This document shows, one piece after another, positions 43,498-53,624 of a stretch of 64,000 nucleotides of DNA (the stretch's first letter is position 1; each line of letters starts with the position of its first letter). The notes under the pieces were generated by a model. The model worked only from the letters and a program-made list of their open reading frames with translations, was not told the DNA's origin and ran no database searches. The DNA is taken from assembly GCA_033439765.1 (NCBI GenBank), contig JAULSN010000002.1:3162001-3226000 (forward strand). The letters run 5' to 3'. Source of the stretch: Lasiosphaeria ovina (lineage: Eukaryota > Ascomycota > Sordariomycetes > Sordariales > Lasiosphaeriaceae). A program made the position numbers and the translations under genes.

Positions 43498-44559
43498 TGA
43501 GTCGAGTCGTATGCTAGTGGTATGAGCTGTGGTTTGGACGGGAGAGGAGAAGGTTGATTCAAGGGCAAAGCCTGGAATTTTGTTTACCTCGGTCACGTAC
43601 CTTGCTATAGGAAGAGTAAAATGTGCTGGACTCACTCACCTCACGATTCATGCATCTAAATTGAATGTCTAACGACCCATGACGAAAATAACTTTACTCG
43701 TGTGACCCAAACACAACAAATGCAGCGCGTTTTGGCCCCTAGATTCCACCTCGTTCGTGCGGGACTGGGTTAAGCAGTCAGACAATCCTCTCACTTCCAC
43801 TTTTCTCATCTCACCTGTCGACTAATAGCCATGGATTTTAACCCCGTAGTTATATACAGCTATTCCTAATATCACATCCTTCTCGCAACAGCCGCCATAC
43901 TGCTTGTGCGCCAACCCCCAAACACCTCACGCCCGTCATGACAACGTCCGTTCCGCGGCAAAGCCCTTTTGGGAACAGGTGTTGACGGTCCTGGAAGATC
44001 TTCTGGCTGCCCCGTCACTTTCACTCAGTGCACGCGGAACCCACGGGCCCTTTACCGGTCTCGCGTTCTAGACCTACATCAGTGGGTTGTACCTTCTCCG
44101 CCTATTTACCTCTCTCGGCCTCGAACATGTACAGAGCACCGCTGGGTATCACTCGTTTTTCTTTTACACCTTTTCCTAGCTTGCCACTACGGCTCTAGCA
44201 TGGGATGCGAGATCAATAACCGCGGCCACCAAGGTGTCGACTCGTCTGTTCGTCACGGCACCTCGCGTCACCGCTTCAACCTCTAAACAGCTCGAAGCTA
44301 GAACTAGGTCCAACTAGAGAGTATTAGTCTAGGACGTTTGGGATTCGGAGTCTTAGTTGGATCGATCGCATGCTCTTCCAGGCTTGGCGCAACGGAAAGT
44401 TGCAGAACATCACTTCTCTAGATGATGGTAAGACAGCCACCCTAGCTAATGAACACCCCGGCTTAGTGAACACCACGTAACAGGGGTCTGAGTGCCCACA
44501 CAATGCACACCAAGATAGATTTGAAGCTATTCTCAGCTGATTACAATACAACTTTCTGC
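43498..44559. other. Spacer downstream of the 554-aa gene
   Basis: About 1.06 kb. Frames here (for example near 43970-44285) have no recognisable motif. It includes the presumed 3' UTR of the 554-aa gene. Confidence 0.4.
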
Positions 44560-44820
44560 TGGCCTTGATATTTTTTGAGTCCCCCGACTCACCGGAACCA
44601 TCAACAGGGCCCCCAGCCTCACGTTGAGCCCTGCGAACGCGCTTGATCCTGGCGAACTTCTTGCCGTGGCTAACAACGACCTTCTTCCTCTTTTTATTCT
44701 TTGAGAAGCTTCTTGAGGGAGTTCTTTTCGGCCTGCAGTATAACCAAGTCATTGTTCTTCACTTCAAAGGCCTTTTCCACCTTTCTGAATAGTTGTGCGT
44801 TGCTCCCGTGCGGCATGAGT
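44560..44820 (-). pseudogene. Pogo/Fot1-type DDE transposase C-terminal remnant
   Basis: On the minus strand one frame reads MPHGSNAQLFRKVEKAFEVK then NNDLVILQAEKNSLKKLLK. After a frame change near 44700 it continues KNKKRKKVVVSHGKKFARI and KRVRRAQREAGG. A coiled-coil K-E segment followed by KKRKKV...FA.I..VRRAQ.EA is the usual tail of fungal pogo-family transposases. The catalytic core is not present. At least one frameshift confirms decay. Confidence 0.5.
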
Positions 44821-45023
44821 CTGAAGGCTCAGCTTCCGCAGTGTTAGGGTTAATTAGCTCTTTGGTCTTGTAGGGAGCCTCCTAGAGCCCAGATTCCTTT
44901 GGCTCGGCTAGATTAGGTTGCTTGGTCCCTATGTAAGCCGTGGAAGTGGTGATCTTCCTTTCCACTTCGGTTTTGGTGTTTCGAGGACTAAAGGACTTCG
45001 AGTGCCTTCTGCTTGCTGATTGG

Positions 45024-45300
45024 TGTTACAATCCCAACCCTAGTCAGGGTGAACACGCTGAATGTGTGGTTCAGGTGAGCAACTGAGCTAGCGGTGTAGA
45101 CAGAACTGTAGGGACTAAGTCTAAGAGTTGTTGGGCGAATCGATGAACAATAGGGTAAGCGCCCAAGCACGGGTACATATGGGATTGCTTCCAACAGTAT
45201 GCTAAAACAGTGAATGTGATTGCTTACTTAGAGAAGTCAAGTCTATGTGAAGGCTCCGGGCCTAGCTCGTTGCCTATATGCTACTTTTGGATTCGGGGAT
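45024..45300 (+). mobile_element. LTR-like fragment beginning TGTTACAATCCCAACCCT
   Basis: The start matches the segment at 30929, and an internal ATTGCTTACTTAGAGA matches the end of that relative. The right boundary is uncertain; a TG...CA end could lie near 45334 or earlier. No associated coding sequence was seen next to it. Confidence 0.45.
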
Positions 45301-46357
45301 AGTATTCGTTACTCTGTGCCTCTTGAATACTACATCATCCTCTGATAGAAGGCTTTCCCGCCAGAGCAACAGAGAGTTCCAAATCTGCCGGCAGACAGCG
45401 CAGCCAAGGCCCACAGAGTCGTAGAAGGTACGGAGGTCGCCGTGGAGAACAAAGTACCGATTTGAACACCAGTGCCGCAGGGAGTGATCGATGGCATCTC
45501 GAATGCTAAATTAAAAGTTAGCACAGAGCATGATGCCTGGCAGTGCGTGAGCGGCCTGTTGAGAAATGGGCGATGCTTGTGGAGAGATTATTGCTAGAAA
45601 TGTCACGCAGTGGGGCCTATAGGACAGGACCCCTGCGTGTGCAACTATTCCAATTACGGTTATTGCTTACAAAGCCGCCCTGAACAGAGTTTTCCAGCCA
45701 ACAGGCCTGTCAACGGCCCTTTTGGCCGCATCACGACTTTCCTGACTACAACTCAACAACTCAATACAATCAACCTTTTTGCCCTGATTTGACTACATCG
45801 TTGTACGTGACAAGAAAACGGGCGTGCTGACTGACTTTGTGCATTGCTAAGAGATTAGGCGCCCATTAGCGGGGCTGAGTCAGCGATGCACCCCCGCGAA
45901 ACCCACGTGATTGTGTGACAGAATATGACCGACATTTTCCTCGAAGATGTAGGGTCTGAGAATCCTGAAACTATCACTACATACACTCAGACGTCTAAGC
46001 TGCAATGCATACCAACAGAATCCTATCTTGCAGCTTACCTCACCGCTGACGTGGCCGCACCCTATGCGGTATAATTAGCATAAACCGAAGAACGCATCGG
46101 AATCTCCGGATGGTAACTTTAGTCGAGGGTCCAAAATTAGGCCACACGGCTGTGCAGACTAAGCTCACCCATAGCTCAGGATCAGCTCAGGGTCAAGCAC
46201 AAACATGGAAATTGCTGAGGGCAACTTTAGGGTAAAACATAGAGCTGTTGTCGAACTATAATAAGCCTCGTATCGCTCTCAAACTGCGGTCTTCTTCGTC
46301 TAATCACCTTGTCAATTAACAGGTTGGTCCACATAAGGCCTCCTCTGCGGTATCAAT
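45301..46357. other. Unassigned, partly LTR-derived sequence
   Basis: No gene is supported. The minus strand near 45330-45524 gives a short open frame without motifs. Near 46290-46335 an LTR-like end (CAATTAACA) followed by GGTTGGTCC parallels the LTR/primer-site junction at 29890-29905. Confidence 0.4.
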
Positions 46358-46489
46358 GGCACAGTTCCCTACAGTCTACCCTGCACTTGGTTCCCGACCA
46401 CGCTACCGCTTCCGCTGCTCCTGTCACAACACTGTGCACCCTGTATAGGTGCTGAGTTCAGGCCTATACAGGAACGCAGTTTAATAGTT
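46358..46489 (+). repeat. Retrotransposon leader repeat, copy b
   Basis: The partner of 30076-30223 in the same orientation, sharing GGCACAGTTCCCTACAGTCT, CACTTGGTTCCCGACCACGC and GGTGCTGAGTTCAGGCCTAT. Here it runs directly into the copia RNase H remnant, which implies an internally deleted element. Confidence 0.8.
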
Positions 46490-47075
46490 ACTCGCGTAGC
46501 CTCTAAGCTATTACAGCACCTAACCAACCCCTCTCCGGATCACTATAAGGCCGCTAAGCAGACCATAGCTTACCTCTACTTAATACGCTTCCTAGCCGCC
46601 ACCTACGGTTCGGAATTAACAGAGGCTCTAGTAATCTATAGTAATACTTCGTTCGCTAATAACGAAGAAAGCAGAAAGTCCTTATAGGGCTACTTTATAA
46701 CCCTCTTTGGGGGACTAGTCATATAGAAGGCCAGCCGCCAAAGTACTATTACCATATTAATAACCGAAGCTAAGCTCAGGGCACTTCAAACAATAGCCTC
46801 TAAAGCTATCGCCCTCGAACGGCTGCTCAAGAGCATCGCCCTGGACCTGCAGGAACCATTAAAGCTATACTACGATAACACTCAAACTATACGCCTAGTC
46901 ATCTCAGACGATAGGATCAACACCAAGCTCAGGCATATTGATATTCAGAATATGTGGATGAAGCAGGAGTTTAAGAAAGGAAGCTTCCTAATTGACTACT
47001 AACCTACTAACGAGATGCCTGCCGACGGCCTGACGAAGAACCTCTCCCGTTAACGATTCGAGCACTTCAGAGCCA
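46490..47075 (+). pseudogene. Ty1/copia pol remnant: RNase H domain with stops
   Basis: A frame beginning ASKLLQHLTNPSPDHYKAAK continues AIALERLLKSIALDL, LKLYYDNTQTIRLV, INTKLRHIDIQNMWMKQEF and PTNEMPADGLTKNL, the standard C-terminal order of copia polyproteins. Stops interrupt it where relatives have Trp or Gln: before GYFITLFGG (TAG), before KASRQST (TAG), before PTNEMPADG (TAA) and before RFEHF (TAA). All fit C:G to T:A change. Reverse transcriptase and integrase are missing. Confidence 0.8.
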
Positions 47076-47124
47076 TGTTGAACCTACAGAACGTTCAGCA
47101 TTTGATCAATAACAATAACACAGG

Positions 47125-47227
47125 GGCTGTGGACCTACAAGCACCACAGGAAGCATCACCCCTTTCCTTTATCATCCTCACATAAGGCCTGTGGACCTAC
47201 AACGCCACAGAAAACATCACCATTTCC
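47125..47227 (+). repeat. Tandem duplication in the copia 3' region
   Basis: Two units sharing CTGTGGACCTACAA..CCACAG.AA.CATCACC, about 60 bases apart, between the pol remnant and the 3' LTR. Confidence 0.75.
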
Positions 47228-47286
47228 TAATCGGGTAATCGGCAGAGTACAGGCTTACCTATTGAACCCACAGTTAAGCCTGGGGG

Positions 47287-47590
47287 GTGTGTCGCCAAGA
47301 AATGACCCTTGCTTGCAAAATTGACCCTCTTTTACCCCTGCATATGTAAACACCTGCTTTTCTCTCCTTTGCACCCTCCCTTGCGTTCGGAATGCCCTCA
47401 ATCCGACTGCATTCCTTGCACCGGAGATTCCTTTCAATTCTACGGTCTTCTTGTGCCCGCCCTGAATACGGACTTCCGTGGAGATATTCAGTGATCCTGT
47501 TGGCTATAAGAAGGTGCTATTTTACCTGTATTTTAGACCAATCTAACCAGACAATTCAATGCTCAGTCAATCCAGATCACGTGCAACATC
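47287..47590 (+). mobile_element. Copia-type 3' LTR, copy b
   Basis: It starts TGTGTCGCC immediately after a polypurine-like CTGGGGGG and contains TTGGCTATAAGAAGG. It ends near CACGTGCAACA. The related solo copy is at 25618-25907. Its position just after the pol remnant fits a 3' LTR. Confidence 0.65.
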
Positions 47591-47799
47591 TTGGGATCAA
47601 TTTTTCCAGGTGCGCTCAAACCAGCAAGGTGATCCACGCTTCTCTTTCCTCGGCACAGATATCCTCGTCAGAAAGAGCAGTGCCCCTGAGCCTCTTGCCC
47701 TCATGATAAACATGGTAACCAGCAGGAGTAGTGCCGTCGCCTTTCCTGCTCTGGTTCTCATTGCAGACATGCACCCCCTCCCCCTTTCTGCGAGCCGCC

Positions 47800-48225
47800 A
47801 ACTGAGCCTGCTAGGCTGGATGGTGCATCACTCCGGTCTGCAAGTTGTGATGTAGGAACATGGCTGCCTCCTCTGCCAGATGAAAAACCCCTTGCCTACC
47901 TGGTTTCCACAGGAGTGATTGATCATCCGTTCTGTGCTCGCAACATTGCCGCCAGGGCACAGCTGATCTACCAGCTACCTGATGGTGGCTGCATGGGTTG
48001 TCCCGGCCCCAAGTTCATTCTTGTCTGATTAGTAGCTGCCGTCCGACAACGGGACGGCACGCCCCAACTTGTGACAATGGTACAGCGAGCTTTCCTCATG
48101 ACGCTGGGATGGAAGGACCTTCTTTCCACCTCAGCTTCCACCGCATTTCGTTACTATTTGGACCGCGACACTTTCATTCTCATCAGCACTCGTCACTATA
48201 TCCTTGCCTGCCAAAGTGTATGCTA
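47800..48225 (+). pseudogene. Decayed coding fragment of unknown family
   Basis: One frame reads PPLPDEKPLAYLVSTGVIDH, then FCARNIAARAQLIYQLPDGG. After a TGA at about 48027 it continues QLVTMVQRAFLMTLGWKDLL and STAFRYYLDRDTFILIS, ending at a TAA near 48222. The composition is protein-like and the TGA sits where a Trp codon would fit. The YYLDRDTFIL pattern faintly recalls fungal 2EXR-type proteins, but not enough to name it. Confidence 0.3.
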
Positions 48226-48308
48226 ACGTGCGAATAGTTTTTCAAACGCTCGATTGGGACGAGGACGTAGAATTAGGGCTTTGCTGCATTAGCGAGTAAG
48301 TTTCACGC

Positions 48309-48341
48309 TTAACCCTAACCCTACACCTCACCCTAACCCTG
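48309..48341 (+). repeat. Short interstitial telomere-like tract
   Basis: The sequence contains TTAACCCTAACCCTA, then CACCTCACCCTAACCCTG, i.e. two pairs of CCCTAA-type units (the fungal telomere repeat is TTAGGG) separated by a degenerate spacer. It is internal to the accessory island. Confidence 0.7.
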
Positions 48342-48475
48342 TGTCTAGTACATATAGAACGCCACTACGCGGCATTCTTAAGCTTTTAAACAACATCATT
48401 GTTGTTGTTGTTTCGGCCATTTCGGCCATAGTTTATTTCATCATCTGGGTACATTACGACATCCGCCAACGTTAA
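48341..48475 (+). pseudogene. Short membrane-peptide homologue (copy 3)
   Basis: The frame reads VSSTYRTPLRGILKLLNNII, then VVVVSAISAIVYFIIW and ends VHYDIRQR with a TAA. It aligns with the peptides at 25440-25580 and 25982-26176: a YR....R..L.L..NI motif, a 15-residue hydrophobic helix, and a basic end. No upstream start in a good context is visible. It lies in the opposite orientation and directly follows the telomere-like tract. Confidence 0.4.
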
Positions 48476-49181
48476 TTAGGTAAGCTCGATTTTTTTAACA
48501 TCTTGGCTTCGCAACCCGTGAAGCATGGTCTGGAGTTCCAGCGCTGTGTGGAGGTGTCGGCTGGCAAGCGCTGTGTCTGACCTGGGACGACGGACTGGCA
48601 CCTTCTCGTGGTGTCCTGGGTGAGTACCTGTACCCCTTCACGGGGTGCAGGGAAACGAAGACCAGTCCATCTTGTATTTAGATCTCTCTTCGCTAGTTAG
48701 CTGTAAGCTCAAGTTGAAATTCGGCGAGCGTTAGAACATAAATGAACGTACTGCCTTGTGTTACCGCGAGCAAGGAAAGGTGTTTGTGTAACTAGGCGTT
48801 GAAGACTTCAACTCGTCCCACTTTCAGATTCATCCACTTTCATTGGTCCAGTCAGTCTCAAAGAGATCCCTTGGGCATTGCCCATACCAAGGTAATCCGT
48901 AATCACGATAGAATAACAAGGTCAACGCGACAGAAGTCAGACTCGGCTTGTTCAAAGTCCAAGGAAGTGGAATTAAGCGTTACACCGGTATAACTTCATA
49001 TCGGAATACTTCCTGGGCGGAATAAACAAGTACAAAATACAAACTACAAAACTACGCAACCCTATTCCATGTATGGCACTCAAGGCCCAAAAGACTCCGC
49101 CCAATGATGCTCCCAAATGACGCGCGCCTCACAAGCCTGCGTATGTAAATCCAGACTGTCGTGTTTTCCGAGAAATACACA
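48476..49181. other. Spacer with no gene seen
   Basis: About 700 bases without a recognisable coding or RNA feature. Confidence 0.45.
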
Positions 49182-49709
49182 TCAATAGTCCAACGCCTCG
49201 CCGCTCAAGATGCTCCGCAGAATTCCCACGCCTAATCCCTCAACAGCTTGCTCCATCTCTTTTTCCCCGACACAGCTGGCAACGCGCTTCTCGTCCGCGA
49301 GCCCATGTATATTAGCAAAAATATCCTTTCTTCGTCTCCGGCCCGGCGTCTGGAGCACCGCAAACGACCCCGTCTTGCCGTCAACGGCAGAGATGAGCGA
49401 CAGTGTCTCCAGACTTCCCACCACCTCCCGAAACTCGGAGCTCGAGAGCGGGTGCAACACCGAGTCTCGCGTGTAAAGAAGGCCGTAGGCGTCGTAAAGG
49501 ACCTTCACCGTAGGGGCAGCAATCTACGACTTGGACGGTGTTCCGGCGGCAGATGCTGCGGCTGCCTGCGCTGCTCGATTCCTCTGCTCGATCGCTATTA
49601 GCGAGCACAATGCTGCCTTTTGCTGGAGGTTGAGCGTCTTCAGCCGCTGGTTCGTTCCGTTGCTGAATGCGGCCGCAGTGACCTTGTTGGTGACCCTCAC
49701 CAACCCCAC
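49182..49709 (-). pseudogene. Cdc6/Cdc18 C-terminal fragment
   Basis: A continuous frame reads VTAAAFSNGTNQRLKTLNLQ, then QKAALCSLIAIEQRNRAAQ, a single TAG at 49526-49524, then IAAPTVKVLYDAYGLLYTRD, HPLSSSEFREVVGSLETLSL and a GEKEMEQAVEGLG end. This is the winged-helix C-terminal region of the replication licensing ATPase Cdc6 (Cdc18). The AAA+ core is missing: homology stops abruptly near 49710. The TAG replaces a likely Gln codon. It is therefore a truncated copy; the functional gene must be elsewhere if the species is normal. Confidence 0.7.
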
Positions 49710-49779
49710 ACGTAGGAGGCCAAGCTGACTTGAGATGGAAGCAGGCGATCTCCGCCGTCACCAAGCGGCACCAACGGCG

Positions 49780-50225
49780 GATTCCAAGTTCCCGAGGGGG
49801 GTAGATTGGGAGGTCAGACCGGAGGGTCTCGCGTGGGATAGAGAGTGGTGCTTGGTACACCAAGGCTCGGGCCAAGCGCTGAGCCAGAAACGACACCCCC
49901 AGATGGCCCTCTCGTCCGGCCGTCGCTAGACTTTGGCCGAGGCGAGCTCCGTGTAACATTCGCAGGGTCTATCCCGCGCCATTTACCACGCGAGGTCGTG
50001 GTGCCGCTATCCAAAAACCCGACGGTGTTCCAGCCGCCCGAGTCGTTTCGATGGCGTTCGTCGCAGGTCTGCGGCGAGGAGATATTGGCGCAGACATATG
50101 CGTCGCCGGAAATCAACGACTCTTTCACGGGGGTCCTGGGGGTGTCGGCGGCCGCGTCGTTCCGGGCGAACGTGGCCATTGCGGCGTCGGACCCCGGGGC
50201 CGCGCCGCCGTATGCCGAGGAGTGA
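49780..50225 (+). pseudogene. Molybdenum cofactor sulfurase C-terminal (MOSC) fragment
   Basis: The first frame reads WEVRPEGLAWDREWCLVHQG, then ALSQKRHPQMALS, the MOSC N-terminal barrel signature (GL..DR.W.LV....LSQ...P.MAL). After a frameshift near 49905-49915 the next frame continues VRPSLDFGRGELRVTFAG, REVVVPLSKNP, CGEEILAQTYASPEIND. Relatives are the C-terminal domain of Mo-cofactor sulfurase (hxB type), which activates xanthine dehydrogenase and aldehyde oxidase. The NifS-like N-terminal domain is absent, and the reading ends without the usual terminal Cys-rich part. Confidence 0.6.
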
Positions 50226-50579
50226 GCCAAAGGCCCTCGCGTGGCGTCGCCCCTATAATTGGAGGGAAGACAGGGCGGTTTCTTCTGTGGAACGTGCCAC
50301 AGTGTGCGGTTTGCTTTTATTCCCTTTCTTTCTTTCTTCTTTCTTGCTCTTGCCGGTTTTTGCGGGCTGCTCTTATTACTTTGCTGTGGCGAGCAAGCAG
50401 CCGTCGGGGCTCGTTTCCTCGTTGTGTAGGTTAGGTTGTTTACTTGCCTGACACGAGGCCCCTGAGCGGACAGAAACCCAACGCTTTCAGTTGGGATTTT
50501 TGCAGGTCTCGGGGTTCCCTTTTTCGACTATTTCTTTCCATAAGACGACAATACCGGAAGTAGAACTCACCGTTTTACA

Positions 50580-50741
50580 ATGTCGGCGGCGAGGGCGGCG
50601 TGGGTCATCCACGCCCCCGTACCCGCGTCGCCCCTGCGCTTCCTCCTCGGCGGGCACTGGTGGCGCTGGGACGCGACCCATCTCCCGCACCGGTACTGGT
50701 CGCCGGTCCATTGGTGGGAGAGCGGCATCTCGATAGGATGA
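50580..50741 (+). CDS. Small Trp-rich hypothetical peptide
   Basis: A 53-codon frame starting MSAARAAWVIHAPVPASPLR and rich in Trp (GGHWWRWDATHLPHRYWSP, then VHWWESG). It could be part of another decayed host gene like its neighbours. There is no splice or family support. Confidence 0.2.
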   Translation: MSAARAAWVIHAPVPASPLRFLLGGHWWRWDATHLPHRYWSPVHWWESGISIG

Positions 50742-51113
50742 GCCAGTTGAGGGTTTGGTGTGGGTATGGACTTGGCTGTGTGTCTGTCTGTGTGTTATCT
50801 CGGTGCCTACTCGAGAACGAGAAGATGGTCCTTAGTTACCTAGGTTTGGCTTCGGCTTTGCATCTCGCCAGGTGAAGCAGGTTCCGGCATCGCGTCTGGC
50901 TGATTTCGCTACAGAAATGGGGGCTCGGTTCGGAATCACAGCATCAAAGAGAATGGGTAGCGCAAGCATGCAAGTTTTGGCTCTTGCCGAGACGTTCCCA
51001 GTGTGGTGACAAACCAACATACTTTACTACTACAATTTCCTACACAGGGACAAAAACACACCACAGTGTCTGCCGCCGCCATGTCCTATCGAAATACAAG
51101 ACTCAGCAGGCCC

Positions 51114-51606
51114 CTAAGTCCACCACGGCTTTGCCGGCACCCCGGCTGCTGACGTAGAAGCTGCAGACTTGACGACCCTCAGCAGCGCCGCGCAGTCCAC
51201 GTCCTTGTGGCCGGACAGCTTTCGCGTCTGCTGCTCCAGCCACGCAATGACCTCGCCGTAGCCCGTCTGCTTCTTGACGAGCACCTGTCGACACGCTACC
51301 GTGGCGAGCCTGGGTTTGTTTCTCGCGAGTTAGCGACGGTACAAACGCGGCAGCGGGGTGTGAACATTGAAAGCGGATATTAAATAGGAGGTCGAGTGCG
51401 GAGTACATAGAGAGAGACAGGGACGGGAACGGAAACGGAAACGGAGCAGAGGGAGTAAAAAAGCGCAAAACGGAGACAAGGACAACACAACACATACCAC
51501 GCCAGCTGTGCCTTGTCGACGGCGAAGCTGTACCCCGGATTGCGGAGCTTCCGGGACCTGCTGGCCAGCAACAGGAACGCGACGTCGACCAGGCGCCTAA
51601 TGGTGT
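51114..51606 (-). pseudogene. Spliced 3' fragment of an unidentified gene abutting recombinase copy B
   Basis: Two exon-like segments on the minus strand: 51606-51498 after a CTTAG acceptor, and 51309-51114 after CCCAG, with a GTATGT donor at 51497. Together they read TIRRLVDVAFLLLASRSRKL, RNPGYSFAVDKAQLAW, then LATVACRQVLVKKQTGYGEV and IAWLEQQTRKLSGHKDVD, ending at TAG 51116-51114. Frame and splice phase agree, so this looks like the last two exons of a real gene. The region upstream where earlier exons should lie is recombinase copy B, so the 5' part is missing. Family not recognised. Confidence 0.5.
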
Positions 51607-51649
51607 CTAAGACGCAGAGAGAACGAAAAGGCGGTCAGCAAAGTCTCAG

Positions 51650-53624
51650 TCTGGCGCTTCGAAAACTCCCCAAAGTGACAATCCGCTTGTCGCGCTGCGC
51701 CCGTTTGCTTCTGATCATGTCCGTAAGCTGTCGAATCTTTGCCTCGTCTCTATAGCCCTGGAGCCGATACTGTCCCTGCTTGAGTTTCGCCCGTTCCTCT
51801 TCCAGTGAAGCAATCTCCGGGTCCGGCGGCAAGTTCGTCCATACCTCGGCCGGGACCATATCTCTTGTGGCACGGGGATCTCGGGTCAGGCTAACGTGCG
51901 CAAATAACCGAAACAACTGGTCCTCCGTCTCCTCCTCTAGGAATGCATTTTGAAGGTCGAAGTTGGCGACTTCATTCAGATATGCGCTCTGGAAAGTGAA
52001 GAATTTGGGGTCATGCCGCAGCATTTGATCGCGAACAGCATCTGGCGCATTCACTAGGAGAGTAATTAGACTAAAATCAACCCTCTTCTCCGGGAATAGC
52101 GACATACTATTGGCAGCATTGGCAGCGCCTCTCCGTCCAAACCTAGGCGCCCAGGCCTTCTCGAATCCCGCTTCTAGGCTCTGTCGAGCCATGTTGTCCC
52201 TAAGTATAGAATATTGCATAGCTTCGTCCTCGGACAAGATACCACCACGAAAGGCCCGACGAAAAAACGGGATTTTAAGCTTGGACTTCTTCCATCGTAG
52301 AGGTAAGCAGTCCTTGCCGGGTGGAATCTTGGTCGCAGGCACTGAGCTCGCATCCTTCAGGGAATCCGCATCAAAAGCCCCGTCGGATAGTGCAAGAGAG
52401 AGGAAGAGCAGAACAGGACAGAAGATCAAGTGCTTTGGAAAGGTTGAAAAGAAAGATAGTCCTAGAACCTATTAGTATATATAATTCGCTACGACCGGGC
52501 GTCAACATACGGTTTTGGCATATTATCGCATCCCTTATGATGAATAAATTTAATCGACATAGCCAGTCTCTCTCGCCCCGTAGCAGGATCGCGGATGATT
52601 AGCATTTGTATATCCTCGTAGCAAAGGGCCTTTGGACGGCCCCTTCCAATGGTCTCTTGGAGCAGAAGCCTATCGAGCTTGCTAGAATCCTCGTTTGTTA
52701 CCTCTTCGCTGGCTCGCTTGCCTTGGTCGTCGACTGCGCCGCTGTCACCGGCCGACATAATAGCTTTCGACCCAAAAATCTGCTCAATGGAGCCATATTT
52801 CGGTCTCTGCTTCTCGTTATCCACTAGCTCGGCCGGCCGCGCTCCAGTATAGCATATTATCATATAGCAGCCGGCCATGTGAAGACGCTGCCGTTCGAGG
52901 GGGGAAATACCGGCATCATACGCAATATTGAAAGTCAGGATAACTCGCAAGGAGTCTACATTGAGAACCGGCTTGCCGTCGATATTAGGCGCATGCAGGC
53001 CAAAGCGAGGGACGAGGACGTTGCCATGGTACTATTAGCGGGTAAGTAAAGGTCTTCAAAGGACGGAAGGGAATTAAATTAAGCATCTCGTACTTTGTAA
53101 AGCTCCTCTCCTTCATATCATTTCTATTAGGAAAGTTCCCGGTCATTTGGGTATAGAGCAGCTGAAGTTGACGGATATATTGTTGTGATGTGCCCCGGGA
53201 TTTGATATTATGGTTTTCACAAACCCAAAGGAAGAAGTCTTGAATCGTTGCGCGAGGTAGGCTCTTGATCGTATCTCTCCAGTCTCCAACGTTCATTTCG
53301 GTACAGTAACGTTATCTATTTCGAAAGGTTAGCTTATTGGGGTAGAAAAGGCTTGGATGAGACGTAGTAAGGTGTTACGGACCGCTTCCATTTCCTCAAG
53401 ATACCGCTAATATTGATCTCGGTTCCAGGTGCGTAGTTCCGCCTGATGAAACTGACGCCCTCTAGGGTCGTTCGGTGTGCAGCATGCTCCTCGGCCGACA
53501 GAGGCGCTGGCCGTCGCTTGGCTAGCTCTCGATTGTGTGCTTCTTGAGTGGTAATACTATTGAGGAAATCGGCATGATGGTTGAGGACGCCATTCGCCGC
53601 TGTCGGGCGACGGTGAACGGCCAT
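51650..53624 (-). pseudogene. DUF3435 tyrosine recombinase (captain-type), copy B, 3'-truncated
   Basis: It starts MAVHRRPTAANGVLNHHADF (53624). Blocks in order: INISGILRKWKR, YCTEMNVGDWRDTIKSLPRA, GTSQQYIRQLQLLYTQMTG, LTFNIAYDAGISPLERQR, the catalytic-Arg motif YTGARPAELVDNE, ETIGRGRPKALCYEDIQML, IKFIHHKGCDNMPKP, LPLRWKKSKLKIPFFRR, PRFGRRGAANAANS, LRHDPKFFTFQSAYLNEV (likely nucleophile Tyr) and RDPRATRDMVPAEVW. Four short introns are implied. Most blocks are open, but joining some requires a phase I could not satisfy (around 53290-53385, 53030-53095 and 52430-52470), so small indels or unusual splicing are possible. Homology to copy A stops after MIRSKRAQRDK near 51680, and the Cys/His tail is missing. 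Confidence 0.78.
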
